From: Saccharopolyspora_D taberi | GTDB taxonomy: Bacteria > Actinomycetota > Actinomycetes > Mycobacteriales > Pseudonocardiaceae | DNA: 64,000 bases | Assembly: GCF_039534165.1 (NCBI RefSeq) | Contig: NZ_BAAAUX010000016.1 | Coordinates: 124,001 to 188,000, forward strand | Direction: 5' to 3' | Shown: positions 1 through 7,677 of the stretch, piece after piece | Numbering within the stretch: position 1 is the first letter of the stretch | Layout: every line of letters begins with the position of its first letter | Notes under the pieces: model-generated | What the model saw: only the letters and a program-made list of their open reading frames with translations | Told to the model about the DNA's origin: nothing | The model's database searches: none | Position numbers and translations under genes: made by a program

Positions 1-626
1 AGCGCGCTGTCCTTGAGCAGCACCACCAGCTGGCTGATGATCGCGGGCAGCATCGTCCGGACCGCCTGCGGCAGCACCACGAACCGCATGACCTGGTTCT
101 TGCGCATGCCGACCGAGTAGGCCGCCTCGCTCTGGCCCTTCGGCAGCGCGGTCACACCGGCGCGGAACGTCTCGGCCAGCACCGACCCGTTGTAGAGGGT
201 CAGGCCCAGCACCACCGACCAGTACTGGCCGAAGTTCACGCCCAGCGTCGGTGCCGCGTAGTACAGGAAGAAGATCAGGATGACCAGCGGGATCGCGCGG
301 AAGAACTCCACGACCGCCGCGCACGGCACCCGCACCCAGGCGTGGTCGGACAACCTGCCGAGCGCGAACACCGCGCCGAACAGCAGCGCCAGCACGGCAC
401 CGGAGGCGAACGCGGCGACCGTGTTGCCCAGGGCGCCCAGCAGCTCCAGCTGGATCTGCTCGTAGAGCAGCCACTCCCACTTGCTCGCGTCGAACTGGCC
501 GGTGCTGTAGAAGCGCAGCACCACATACCCCAGCACGGCCAGCACGGCGACCGTGCTGACGACGCTGATGATCCGGTTGCGCGCGCGGGCGCGCGGCCCG
601 GGGGAGTCGAACAGGACACTGCTCAT
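1..626 (-). CDS. gluD: Glutamate ABC transporter permease GluD, partial at the window edge
   Basis: One of the two inner-membrane permeases of a glutamate-type amino acid importer. The ATG at 624-626 overlaps the gluC stop as ATGA, so the two are translationally coupled. About 208 residues are present. They show several hydrophobic spans and the permease-ATPase contact (EAA) loop, read as AETFRAGVTALPKGQSEAA, followed by the Ser-Val-Gly and LPQA segments typical of His/Glu/Gln/Arg permeases. The C-terminus lies beyond base 1. An internal GTG at 619 opens another frame, but that reading lacks permease features. Family assignment is firm; glutamate as substrate is inferred from operon order and similarity to Corynebacterium gluABCD. 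Confidence 0.9.
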   Translation of the reverse strand, partial: MSSVLFDSPGPRARARNRIISVVSTVAVLAVLGYVVLRFYSTGQFDASKWEWLLYEQIQLELLGALGNTVAAFASGAVLALLFGAVFALGRLSDHAWVRVPCAAVVEFFRAIPLVILIFFLYYAAPTLGVNFGQYWSVVLGLTLYNGSVLAETFRAGVTALPKGQSEAAYSVGMRKNQVMRFVVLPQAVRTMLPAIISQLVVLLKDSA

Positions 627-1273
627 CGGGCCACGCTCCACCGCTTCTCGAAGCTGCGCTGCACCAGCGTCAGCGGGATGACCAGGACCAGGAAGCCCAC
701 GGCGATCCAGACGAAGGCGTTGGTCGTGGGTTCACCGACCTCGTTGAGGAACGGGATGACCGAGCCGACCTCGTCCACGCTGAAGCCGGCCGCGACGGTG
801 GTGTTCTTCAGCAGCGCGATCAGCACGCTGACCAGCGGCGGGACCACCGCGCGGAACGCCTGCGGCAGGATCACGCTGGTCAGCGACTGGGCGAAGCCCA
901 GGCCGATGGACCGCGCGGCCTCGGCCTGGCCGACCGGCACGGTGTTGATGCCCGCGCGCAGCACCTCGCAGACGAACGCCGAGGTGTAGATGGTCAGCGC
1001 GATGACCGAGGCGGTGAAGAACGGGAACTGGACCAGCTCCAGCTTCGGGTAGGCGAAGACGAAGAAGAAGAAAACCAGCGTCAGCGGGGTGTTGCGCAGC
1101 AGCGTCACGTAACCGGTGCCCACGGCGCGCAGCGCCGGGACCGGGCTGACCCGCAGCGTGGCCAGGATCGTGCCGAGCACCAGCGATCCGGCGGCGGCCA
1201 GCAGGAACAGCTCGATCGTGCGCAGGAAACCGGCGGCCAGGACGTGCCCGTACTCCACCAAGATGTCGATCAA
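623..1273 (-). CDS. gluC: Glutamate ABC transporter permease GluC
   Basis: Second permease of the glutamate importer, an integral membrane protein with about five spans. It carries TLRVSP and RNTPLTLVFFF near the N-terminus and the EAA loop (CEVLRAGINTVPVGQAEAA), followed by LPQAFRAVVPP. I place the start at TTG 1271-1273 because GGAG sits six bases upstream and the length then matches Corynebacterium GluC. A longer reading from GTG 1315 would put its first codons inside a 13-bp perfect hairpin and has no ribosome site. The gene lies between gluB (54 bases upstream) and gluD (4-base overlap). Confidence 0.9.
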   Translation of the reverse strand: MIDILVEYGHVLAAGFLRTIELFLLAAAGSLVLGTILATLRVSPVPALRAVGTGYVTLLRNTPLTLVFFFFVFAYPKLELVQFPFFTASVIALTIYTSAFVCEVLRAGINTVPVGQAEAARSIGLGFAQSLTSVILPQAFRAVVPPLVSVLIALLKNTTVAAGFSVDEVGSVIPFLNEVGEPTTNAFVWIAVGFLVLVIPLTLVQRSFEKRWSVAR

Positions 1274-1290
1274 CGAGAACTCCAGGACGG

Positions 1291-1320
1291 ACCGGGTGCC
1301 CGCGCGGGCGGGCACCCGGT
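1291..1320 (-). terminator. Perfect 13-bp hairpin between gluB and gluC (partial terminator or stabiliser)
   Basis: Bases 1291-1303 pair exactly with 1308-1320 around the loop GCGG. It lies just after the gluB stop and before the gluC ribosome site, with no T-run. In binding-protein operons such a structure usually reduces read-through or protects the upstream mRNA so that the binding protein is made in excess. That function is inferred from position. Confidence 0.6.
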
Positions 1321-1327
1321 GACGGGA

Positions 1328-2227
1328 TCAGTAGCGGTCCACCTTGGGCGGCTCGGAAGCCGTCCCGGACTTGCCGAGGGTCGCGTCGTAGATCCGCTTC
1401 CACTCACCGCTGGTGGCGGACTGCTCCAGGGTGTCGTTGATCTTGTTGCGCAGCGCCGTGTCGTCCTTGGCCAGGCCGATGCCGTAGGGCTCCTCGGAGA
1501 AGGTCTTGCCGACCAGCTTGAGCTTGTCCGGGTCCTGCGCGGCGAAGCCCTTGAGGATCGCGTCGTCGGTGGTCACCGCGTCGATCTGGCCGTCGAGCAG
1601 CTGCTGGACGCACTCGGAGTAGCGCTGGAACTCCACGATGTTCTGCGGCTCGGTGAGCTGCTGCTCCTTGACCCGCTGGATCGGCGTCGAACCGGTCGCC
1701 GAGCACACCTTCCTGCCCTTGAGCGACTCCGGACCGGTGATGTCGGTGTTGTCCTTGCGCACCATCAGGTCCTGGCCCGCGACGTAGTACGGACCGGCGA
1801 AGCCGACCTGCTCCTTGCGCTTGGCGTTGATCGTGTAGGTGCCGACGTAGTAGTCGACCTCACCGGTGGAGATCGCCTGCTCCCGCGCGGTGCTGGGGAT
1901 CGGCTTGTACTCGATCGCGGCCGGGTCCAGGCCGAGCTGCGCGGAGACCATGCGGGCGATCTCGACGTCGAAACCGGAGTACTGGTTGGTCACCGGGTCG
2001 CGGAACCCGAGCCCCGGCTGGTCCTCCTTCACCCCGACGACCGCCTTGCCGCGCTGCTTCATCCGGTCGAACGTCGGCGACCCCTGCACCTGGACGTCCT
2101 TGGCGATGGTCTGCTCCACCGCGGGCTCGCCACCGCCACCGGGGCCGCCCTCGCGTCCGCAGCCGGTGAGCGCCAGCGCCAGCGAGGCCGCCAGCACCGT
2201 GGCCAGCCGAATACCTCTGGCTCGCAT
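1328..2227 (-). CDS. gluB: Glutamate-binding lipoprotein GluB
   Basis: Extracytoplasmic solute-binding protein (SBP_bac_3 family) that delivers substrate to GluC/GluD. The N-terminus MRARGIRLATVLAASLALALTGC is a lipoprotein signal ending in a lipobox (LTGC), so the mature protein should be tethered by a diacylglyceryl cysteine at about residue 23. Family signatures follow: GFDVEIARMVSAQLG near residue 87, and a conserved VDYYVGTYTIN stretch near 125. The length of 299 residues is normal. It is 18 bases downstream of gluA. Substrate (glutamate versus another acidic amino acid) is inferred from operon order. Confidence 0.92.
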   Translation of the reverse strand: MRARGIRLATVLAASLALALTGCGREGGPGGGGEPAVEQTIAKDVQVQGSPTFDRMKQRGKAVVGVKEDQPGLGFRDPVTNQYSGFDVEIARMVSAQLGLDPAAIEYKPIPSTAREQAISTGEVDYYVGTYTINAKRKEQVGFAGPYYVAGQDLMVRKDNTDITGPESLKGRKVCSATGSTPIQRVKEQQLTEPQNIVEFQRYSECVQQLLDGQIDAVTTDDAILKGFAAQDPDKLKLVGKTFSEEPYGIGLAKDDTALRNKINDTLEQSATSGEWKRIYDATLGKSGTASEPPKVDRY

Positions 2228-2245
2228 CTTCGTTTCCCCTCTCGA

Positions 2246-3001
2246 TCAGTGGGTGAGGATCTTGCCGAGGAAGTCCTTGGCGCGGTCGCTCTTGGGTGCG
2301 CTGAAGAAGTCCCCCGGGGTGGAGTCCTCGACGACCTCACCGTCGGACATGAACAGCACCCGGTGCGCGGCGCGCCGCGCGAAGCCCATCTCGTGGGTGA
2401 CCACCAGCATCGTCATGCCTTCGGCGGCCAGGCTGGTCATGACGTCGAGGACCTCGTTGACCATCTCCGGGTCCAGCGCCGAGGTCGGCTCGTCGAACAG
2501 CATCACCTTCGGCTTCATCGCCAGGGCGCGGGCGATGGCGGCCCGCTGCTGCTGGCCGCCGGAGAGCTGCGCGGGGTACTTGTCGGCCTGGTCGGCGATG
2601 CCGACCCGCTTGAGCAGGGCCTGCGCCTCCTCGTTCGCCTTGGCCTTGGCCAGCCCGCGGACCTTGATCGGCCCGAGCGTGACGTTGTCCAGGATCGTCT
2701 TGTGCGCGAAGAGGTTGAATTGCTGGAACACCATGCCGACATCGGCGCGGAGCCCGGCCAGCGCCTTGCCCTCGGCGGGCAGCGGGGTCCCGTCGACCGA
2801 GATCGTGCCGGAGTCGATCGGTTCGAGGCGGTTGATGGTCCGGCACAGCGTCGACTTGCCGGACCCGGACGGCCCGAGCACCACCACGACCTGACCGCGC
2901 GGTACGTCGAGGGTGATCCCCTTCAGCACGTGCAGCGCTCCGAAGTGCTTGTCGACCGCGGACATCCGGATCATCGGTGCATCCGTCGCGGCTGCGGTCA
3001 T
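2246..3001 (-). CDS. gluA: Glutamate ABC transporter ATPase GluA
   Basis: Cytoplasmic ATPase driving glutamate import, first gene of gluABCD. Walker A is GPSGSGKST near residue 44, the Q-loop is MVFQQFNLFAH, the signature is LSGGQQQR, and Walker B is VMLFDEPTSALDPE followed by the H-loop VVTHEMGFAR. AGGAG five bases before the ATG supports the start. The 251 residues match the family. Transcription starts in the 293-base region shared with the divergent miaB, where an inverted repeat at 3099-3115 may be an operator; I see no AmtR-like site. Confidence 0.95.
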   Translation of the reverse strand: MTAAATDAPMIRMSAVDKHFGALHVLKGITLDVPRGQVVVVLGPSGSGKSTLCRTINRLEPIDSGTISVDGTPLPAEGKALAGLRADVGMVFQQFNLFAHKTILDNVTLGPIKVRGLAKAKANEEAQALLKRVGIADQADKYPAQLSGGQQQRAAIARALAMKPKVMLFDEPTSALDPEMVNEVLDVMTSLAAEGMTMLVVTHEMGFARRAAHRVLFMSDGEVVEDSTPGDFFSAPKSDRAKDFLGKILTH

Positions 3002-3098
3002 GCGTTCTCCTGCTCAGGAAGGGATTTCGGACACGATGGCCGAAACCTAAGCTGCGAACGGGTGATAGTCCAGACGGAGCCGGTCAACGCAGATTGCA

Positions 3099-3115
3099 AC
3101 TCGGTTACACCGAGT
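3099..3115. promoter_or_regulatory. Inverted repeat ACTCGG-N5-CCGAGT between gluA and miaB
   Basis: Two perfect 6-base arms around TTACA, in the middle of the 293-base divergent region 3002-3294. Position suits an operator for gluABCD or miaB. No known regulator motif is recognised, and promoter hexamers on either strand are too weak to call. Confidence 0.35.
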
Positions 3116-3294
3116 GCGGACCGGCCGCTTTCACCCCGCACGCGCAGCGGCTCTACCCTGGGTAACGGGGCCCGGGAGGACCTGGTGGGCGTGGGCCACC
3201 GGCGTTGCGGGGAGCGCGGCCAGCCGTGGTGGTGAACTCGCTGTCACCGGACCTCTTCGACCGTGGAGTCCGGCAGCGTGAGAGAAGGTTGAAT

Positions 3295-4770
3295 GTGACC
3301 CGCAGTTACCAGATCCGCACGTACGGTTGCCAGATGAACGTGCACGACTCGGAGCGTCTGGCGGGAATGCTGGAGGACGCCGGGTACGTGCGCGCGGCTA
3401 CCGACGCCGATCCGGACGTGGTCGTGTTCAACACCTGCGCGGTGCGCGAGAACGCCGACAACCGCCTCTACGGCAACCTCGGCCACCTGCGCCCGGCCAA
3501 GGACCGCAACCCGGACATGCAGATCGCGGTCGGCGGCTGCCTCGCGCAGAAGGACCGCGGCGAGATCGTCAAGCGCGCCCCGTGGGTCGACGTCGTCTTC
3601 GGCACCCACAACCTCGGCGCGCTGCCCACGCTGCTGGAACGCGCCCGGCACAACGAAGAGGCCGAGGTCGAGATCCTGGAGTCGCTGGACGTCTTCCCGT
3701 CCACGCTGCCCGCCCGCCGCGAGTCCGCCTACTCGGGCTGGGTGTCGGTCTCGGTCGGCTGCAACAACACCTGCACCTTCTGCATCGTGCCCGCGCTGCG
3801 CGGCAAGGAGAAGGACCGCAGGCCCGGCGACATCCTCGCCGAGGTGCAGGCCCTGGTGTCGGAGGGCGTGCTGGAGGTGACCCTGCTCGGCCAGAACGTC
3901 AACGCCTACGGCGTGGAGTTCGGCGACCGGTACGCCTTCGGCAAGCTGCTGCGCTCCTGCGGGGAGATCGAGGGTCTGGAGCGGGTCCGCTTCACCTCGC
4001 CGCACCCGCGCGACTTCACCGACGACGTGATCGCGGCGATGGCCGAGACGCCCAACGTCTGCCACCAGCTGCACATGCCGCTGCAGTCCGGCTCGGACCG
4101 GGTGCTCAAGGCGATGCGCCGCTCCTACCGCTCGCAGCGCTACCTCGACATCCTGCGCAGGGTGCGGGAGGCGATGCCGGACGCGGCGATCACCACCGAC
4201 ATCATCGTCGGCTTCCCCGGCGAGACCGAGGAGGACTTCGAGGCGACCATGGAGGTCGTCCGGCAGGCCCGGTTCGCCAGCGCCTTCACCTTCCAGTACT
4301 CCAAGCGCCCCGGCACCCCGGCCGCCGAGATGGACGGCCAGCTGCCCAAGGAGGTCGTCCAGCAGCGCTACGACCGGCTGGTCGAGCTGCAGAACCAGAT
4401 CTCCTGGGACAACAACAAGGAACTGGTCGACACCCCGGTCGAGCTGCTGGTCGCCGAGGGCGAGGGCCGCAAGGACACCGAGACCCACCGGCTCACCGGC
4501 CGTGCCCGCGACGGCAGGCTGGTGCACTTCACCCCCACCGGTGCGGTCGACGGCAACATCCGCCCCGGCGACCTCGTGCGCACCACGATCACCCGCGCGG
4601 CCCCGCACCACCTGGTCGCCGACGCCGAGATCACCGCGCACCGCCGCACCGCCGCGGGCGACAACTGGGAGGAGGGCACCCGCCCGAAGACCTCCGGCGT
4701 CAGCCTCGGCCTGCCCTCGTTCGGCGCGCCCGCGCCGCAGCCCGCCGCTCAGCAGGGATGTGCGTGTTGA
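3295..4770 (+). CDS. miaB: tRNA-2-methylthio-N6-dimethylallyladenosine synthase MiaB
   Basis: Radical-SAM methylthiotransferase that converts i6A37 to ms2i6A37 in tRNAs reading UNN codons, using the i6A made by MiaA encoded 4.4 kb away. An N-terminal MTTase domain has the three auxiliary-cluster cysteines (YGCQMN near residue 12, FNTCAVR near 47, GGCLAQ near 81). The radical-SAM CxxxCxxC is CNNTCTFC near residue 155, and a C-terminal TRAM domain follows (about 380-445). GTG 3295 was chosen because AGAAGG lies six bases upstream and the protein then begins two residues before the conserved SYQIRTYGCQMN. A longer in-frame reading from 3205 lacks a ribosome site. Length is 491 residues. Confidence 0.95.
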   Translation: MTRSYQIRTYGCQMNVHDSERLAGMLEDAGYVRAATDADPDVVVFNTCAVRENADNRLYGNLGHLRPAKDRNPDMQIAVGGCLAQKDRGEIVKRAPWVDVVFGTHNLGALPTLLERARHNEEAEVEILESLDVFPSTLPARRESAYSGWVSVSVGCNNTCTFCIVPALRGKEKDRRPGDILAEVQALVSEGVLEVTLLGQNVNAYGVEFGDRYAFGKLLRSCGEIEGLERVRFTSPHPRDFTDDVIAAMAETPNVCHQLHMPLQSGSDRVLKAMRRSYRSQRYLDILRRVREAMPDAAITTDIIVGFPGETEEDFEATMEVVRQARFASAFTFQYSKRPGTPAAEMDGQLPKEVVQQRYDRLVELQNQISWDNNKELVDTPVELLVAEGEGRKDTETHRLTGRARDGRLVHFTPTGAVDGNIRPGDLVRTTITRAAPHHLVADAEITAHRRTAAGDNWEEGTRPKTSGVSLGLPSFGAPAPQPAAQQGCAC

Positions 4771-5210
4771 GCGAGCAGGAGCAGGCGAAGGAAGGGCGGG
4801 CGCTGTTCGGCCGCGTGGACCCCGGGGCCCGCGCCGTGGTCATCGCCGGGGTGATCCTGGTCCTGGTGCTCACCTCGGTGCTGCCGTGGGTCGGTGACGC
4901 CGCGGGCTGGCAGGTGCTGACCGGTCAGGCCGACCCGGCCCTGCACGTCGGCCTGCTGCCCCGGCTGTTCTCGATCAACTCCACGATCGTCGGGGTCGCG
5001 ATCGGCGCGCTGGCGCTGGCGACCCGGCGCTGGGCGATCGCCTGGGTCGCCGCCCTGGCCGGGGTCGTGGTGTCCTTCGAAGGTGTGATCGCGATCTGGT
5101 CCCGCCAGACCGTGCCCAACGCCGGTCCGGGCATCGGGCTGCTGCTCGCCGTGCTGTGCATGGTCGTGCTCGCGGTCCAGTGGCTCAAGGTCGTCTGGTC
5201 CCGCGACTGA
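4764..5210 (+). CDS. Conserved four-span membrane protein (Rv2732c-like position)
   Basis: About 148 residues with four hydrophobic spans (VVIAGVILVLVLTSVLPWV, FSINSTIVGVAIGALALA, WAIAWVAALAGVVVSF, GIGLLLAVLCMVVLAVQW) and a short polar N-terminus. It starts inside the end of miaB; I prefer GTG 4764, with AGGGA five bases upstream, over ATG 4758. The same membrane gene follows miaB in Mycobacterium (Rv2733c-Rv2732c), which supports the call as a real conserved gene. Function is unknown; the overlap suggests coupled translation with miaB. Confidence 0.8.
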   Translation: MLSEQEQAKEGRALFGRVDPGARAVVIAGVILVLVLTSVLPWVGDAAGWQVLTGQADPALHVGLLPRLFSINSTIVGVAIGALALATRRWAIAWVAALAGVVVSFEGVIAIWSRQTVPNAGPGIGLLLAVLCMVVLAVQWLKVVWSRD

Positions 5211-5214
5211 ACAC

Positions 5215-5251
5215 CGGAGGCGGCTCCACCGACCGGGTGCAGCCGCCTCCG
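5215..5251. terminator. Bidirectional terminator between the membrane gene and the DUF349 gene
   Basis: An 11-bp stem (5215-5225 with 5241-5251, GGAGGCGGCT core) around a 15-base loop, sitting between two convergent stop codons (5210 and 5260). No T-run, as is usual in high-GC actinobacteria. Confidence 0.65.
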
Positions 5252-5259
5252 TCCGATCC

Positions 5260-6582
5260 TCAGCGGTCGGCCAGCGCCTGCTCCGCGGCGGCCAGCCACT
5301 CGCGCCACTGCTGCGCCTGCTCGTCGGCCTTCTTCGCGCGGCGCTCGTCGCCGGCGGCGCGCGCCTTGCTCGCCTGCGCCTCGAACTGCTCGACGCGGTC
5401 CCGGAACTGGTCGACCCTGGCCTGCGCCTCCGGGTCGGTCCGGCGCCACTGCGCGTCCGACGCCGACCGCACCCGGTCGCCGATCGCGCGCAGCCTGCCC
5501 TCCAGCTCCCGCATCCGCTCCCGCGGCACCTTGCCGATCTCGTCCCACCGCTCCTGGATGCGGTGCAGGTGCGCCTGCGCGGCCTTCAGGTCAGAGGAGG
5601 GATCGATCTGCTCGGCCTCGGCCAGCAGCTCCTCCTTGAGCCTGGCGTTCTCGGCGAACTCGGCGTCGCGCTCGGAGAACGCCTCGGAGCGGCGGGCGAA
5701 GAACTTGTCCTGCGCGGCGCGGAAGCGCTGCCACAGCGCCTCGTCGCTCTCGCGCGGCGCCCGCCCGGCCGCCTTCCAGTCCGCCATCAGCTGCTTGTAG
5801 CGGTTGGCCGTCGGACCCCAGTCGGTGGACTCGGTCAGCGACTCGGCCTCCTCCACCAGCTCCTGCTTGCGGTTCTTCGACGCCGCGCGCTGCCGGTCGA
5901 GCTCGGCGAAGTGCGAACCGCGCCTGCGGTTGAACGCGTCCCGAGCCTTGGAGAAGCGCCGCCACAGCTGCTCGTCGGTCTTGCGGTCGACCCCGCGGAT
6001 GGTCTTCCACTCGTCGAGGATCGCCCGCAGCCGGTCACCGGCGTGCTTCCAGTGGGTGGCCTCGGCGCCGATCTGCTCGGCCTCGGCGGCCAGCGCCTCC
6101 TTGCGCGCCACCGCGTCCGCCCGCGCCTGCTCCTTCTCGGCCTTGGCGTTCTCGACCGCGTGCTCGGCCCGGGTGATGACGTGGTCCACGCGCTCGGACA
6201 GCGCGGCCAGGTCGCCGACCACGGCGGCTTCGGCGAGGCCGTCGCGGATGTGCTTCGCGCTGGTCAGCGCCTGCTTCGGCTCACCGGCGTGGGTGTCGAG
6301 GCGGGTCTCCAGCAGCTCGACCTCGGTGAGCATGTCGTCGAACTTGCGCGCGTAGTGGGCCAGCCCTTCGGTGGCGTCACCGGCCTGCCAGGACCCGACG
6401 GCGCGCTCGCCGTCGGCGGTCCGCACGTAGACCGTGCCCTGGTCGTCGACCCGGCCCCACTTCGCGGGATCGGCCGACGCGGCCGGCACGGCGGGGGCGG
6501 CACTGGCCGACCCGGTGTGGCCGCTGGTCGAATCCGCAGCCTTGCTGGCGACGGTGTCCGGGGTCGTGTCCTGATGCGTCAT
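5260..6582 (-). CDS. DUF349 coiled-coil protein
   Basis: A 440-residue hydrophilic, mostly helical protein. Three tandem DUF349-type repeats are visible (about residues 170-235, 240-310 and 315-380), each with a W-K-x-x-(x)-R-x-x-(D/E)-E-x-LW-x-(R/K)-F pattern, such as LWRRFSKARDAFNRRR and LWQRFRAAQDKFFARR. The first 40 residues are a low-complexity Ala/Thr/Ser tail, followed by a small domain starting WGRVDDQGTVYVRT. AAGGAGGA eight bases before ATG 6582 fixes the start. It corresponds in position to Rv2731. DUF349 proteins are thought to bind nucleic acid or ribosomes in some bacteria, but no reaction is known and I do not assign one. Confidence 0.85.
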   Translation of the reverse strand: MTHQDTTPDTVASKAADSTSGHTGSASAAPAVPAASADPAKWGRVDDQGTVYVRTADGERAVGSWQAGDATEGLAHYARKFDDMLTEVELLETRLDTHAGEPKQALTSAKHIRDGLAEAAVVGDLAALSERVDHVITRAEHAVENAKAEKEQARADAVARKEALAAEAEQIGAEATHWKHAGDRLRAILDEWKTIRGVDRKTDEQLWRRFSKARDAFNRRRGSHFAELDRQRAASKNRKQELVEEAESLTESTDWGPTANRYKQLMADWKAAGRAPRESDEALWQRFRAAQDKFFARRSEAFSERDAEFAENARLKEELLAEAEQIDPSSDLKAAQAHLHRIQERWDEIGKVPRERMRELEGRLRAIGDRVRSASDAQWRRTDPEAQARVDQFRDRVEQFEAQASKARAAGDERRAKKADEQAQQWREWLAAAEQALADR

Positions 6583-6884
6583 GGCCGGCTTCCTCCTTGC
6601 GTGCCCGCTCCGATGCCCGTGCCGCGCACGGGCGCCCCGCATCGGCGGGGCCCAGCAAGCGTCGACCCGAACCCGTGGGCGGTCCGGCCTCCGCTGGCGC
6701 ATTCAAACAGGTGCCGCCGCGAACCGGTACTCCGAGGCGGGACCGGGGACGCGGCGCTGCGCGACATCATTGTGATCGTCAGCGCGGCCGGGCGCAGACA
6801 GGTGGGGGTGCGGGCCTCTCGCTTCGCCCGTTCGGGAGTCCCTGCTCCGCTCACCGTCGCCCGTGACCTCTACCGTGCACAGGT
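6583..6884. other. 302-base divergent intergenic region
   Basis: Lies between the divergent DUF349 gene and the 6885 gene. It holds the DUF349 ribosome site at its left end. At its right end TACCGT (6871-6876) lies about 8 bases before GTG 6885, consistent with a -10 element serving a leaderless message. No gene, repeat or RNA structure was recognised in the rest. Confidence 0.4.
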
Positions 6885-7592
6885 GTGATCACCCGTGTCG
6901 CTGTGGTGCCGTATCCGCCGTTGCTGCTTCCGGAACTGACCGTGCGGGCCGGATCGGAAACCGCGCGACTGCGGGACGCCTGCTTGCGCGCCGTGTCCAG
7001 TCTGACCCAATCGTCGGCCGAATGGGTGGCGGTTGGCGCAGATCGTTCTGGCGCGCGCGTCCTGGGGCCGCACGAGCGCGGCACCTACGCGGGCTTCGGC
7101 GTGGACGTCCCGGTCGCCCTCAGCGACGAGCCGCGGGGCGAGCCCGACCCGCTGTTCCCGCTGCCCGCGCTCGCGGCGGCCTGGCTGCGCGAGAAGTCCG
7201 GGGCGCACCGGGTGGAGGTGCGCCTGCTCGCCGCGGACGCACCGCCGTCGGACTGCCTCGACTGCGGACGCGCGCTCGCCGAAGAGGCGCAGGCGCTGCT
7301 GGTGCTGGCCGATGGCACCAACTGCGCGATGCCGAACTCCCCATACCCGCCGGACGACCGGGCCGAGCCGGTCGACGAGCTGATCCGCGGCGCCCTCGCC
7401 GACGCCGACGGCGAACGCCTGCTGGAGCTCGACCCGGACCTGACCGCGGAGGTCGGTGTCGAGGGCCGCGCCGCGTTGCAGGTCCTCGGCGGCCTGCCCG
7501 GAACCTGGCGCGGAGAGCTGCTGTACTCCGCGGCCCCGTTCGGCGTCGCCTACCACGTCGCGGTCTGGACGCGGACCGACGTGGTGGCCTGA
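6885..7592 (+). CDS. Class III extradiol dioxygenase B-subunit-like protein (Rv2728c-like)
   Basis: A 235-residue protein, Ala-rich, beginning MITRVAVVPYPPLLLPELT with the Pro-rich opening seen in LigB-fold proteins of this position. In Mycobacterium the equivalent gene (Rv2728c) sits directly upstream of miaA, as here. The usual metal-binding histidines of catalytic LigB enzymes are not evident near the N-terminus, so enzymatic activity is doubtful. There is no ribosome site before GTG 6885, and a -10-like hexamer close upstream suggests a leaderless start. It ends 82 bases before miaA, with the tandem repeat array in between. Confidence 0.7.
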   Translation: MITRVAVVPYPPLLLPELTVRAGSETARLRDACLRAVSSLTQSSAEWVAVGADRSGARVLGPHERGTYAGFGVDVPVALSDEPRGEPDPLFPLPALAAAWLREKSGAHRVEVRLLAADAPPSDCLDCGRALAEEAQALLVLADGTNCAMPNSPYPPDDRAEPVDELIRGALADADGERLLELDPDLTAEVGVEGRAALQVLGGLPGTWRGELLYSAAPFGVAYHVAVWTRTDVVA

Positions 7593-7600
7593 CCGAGCTG

Positions 7601-7677
7601 TTTCAAGGTCGAGGCGTGATTTCAAGGTCGAGGCGTGGTTCCAAGGTCGGTGGCGTGGTTCTAAGGTCGATGGCGTG
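7601..7677 (+). repeat. Four-copy tandem repeat (19-20 bp) carrying AAGG...GTG in front of miaA
   Basis: Units at 7601-7619, 7620-7638, 7639-7658 and 7659-7677 read TTTCAAGGTCGAGGCGTGA and variants. Each contains AAGG followed 7-9 bases later by GTG, the layout of a ribosome site plus start codon. The last unit supplies the likely miaA start (GTG 7675). Copies 1 and 2 differ only in the last base; copies 3 and 4 are more diverged. Confidence 0.9.

Noticed and set aside
3045..3051. TTAGGTT on the minus strand as an IdeR box upstream of gluA
   Set aside because: Only one half of the 19-base dyad is present; the other half shows no match.
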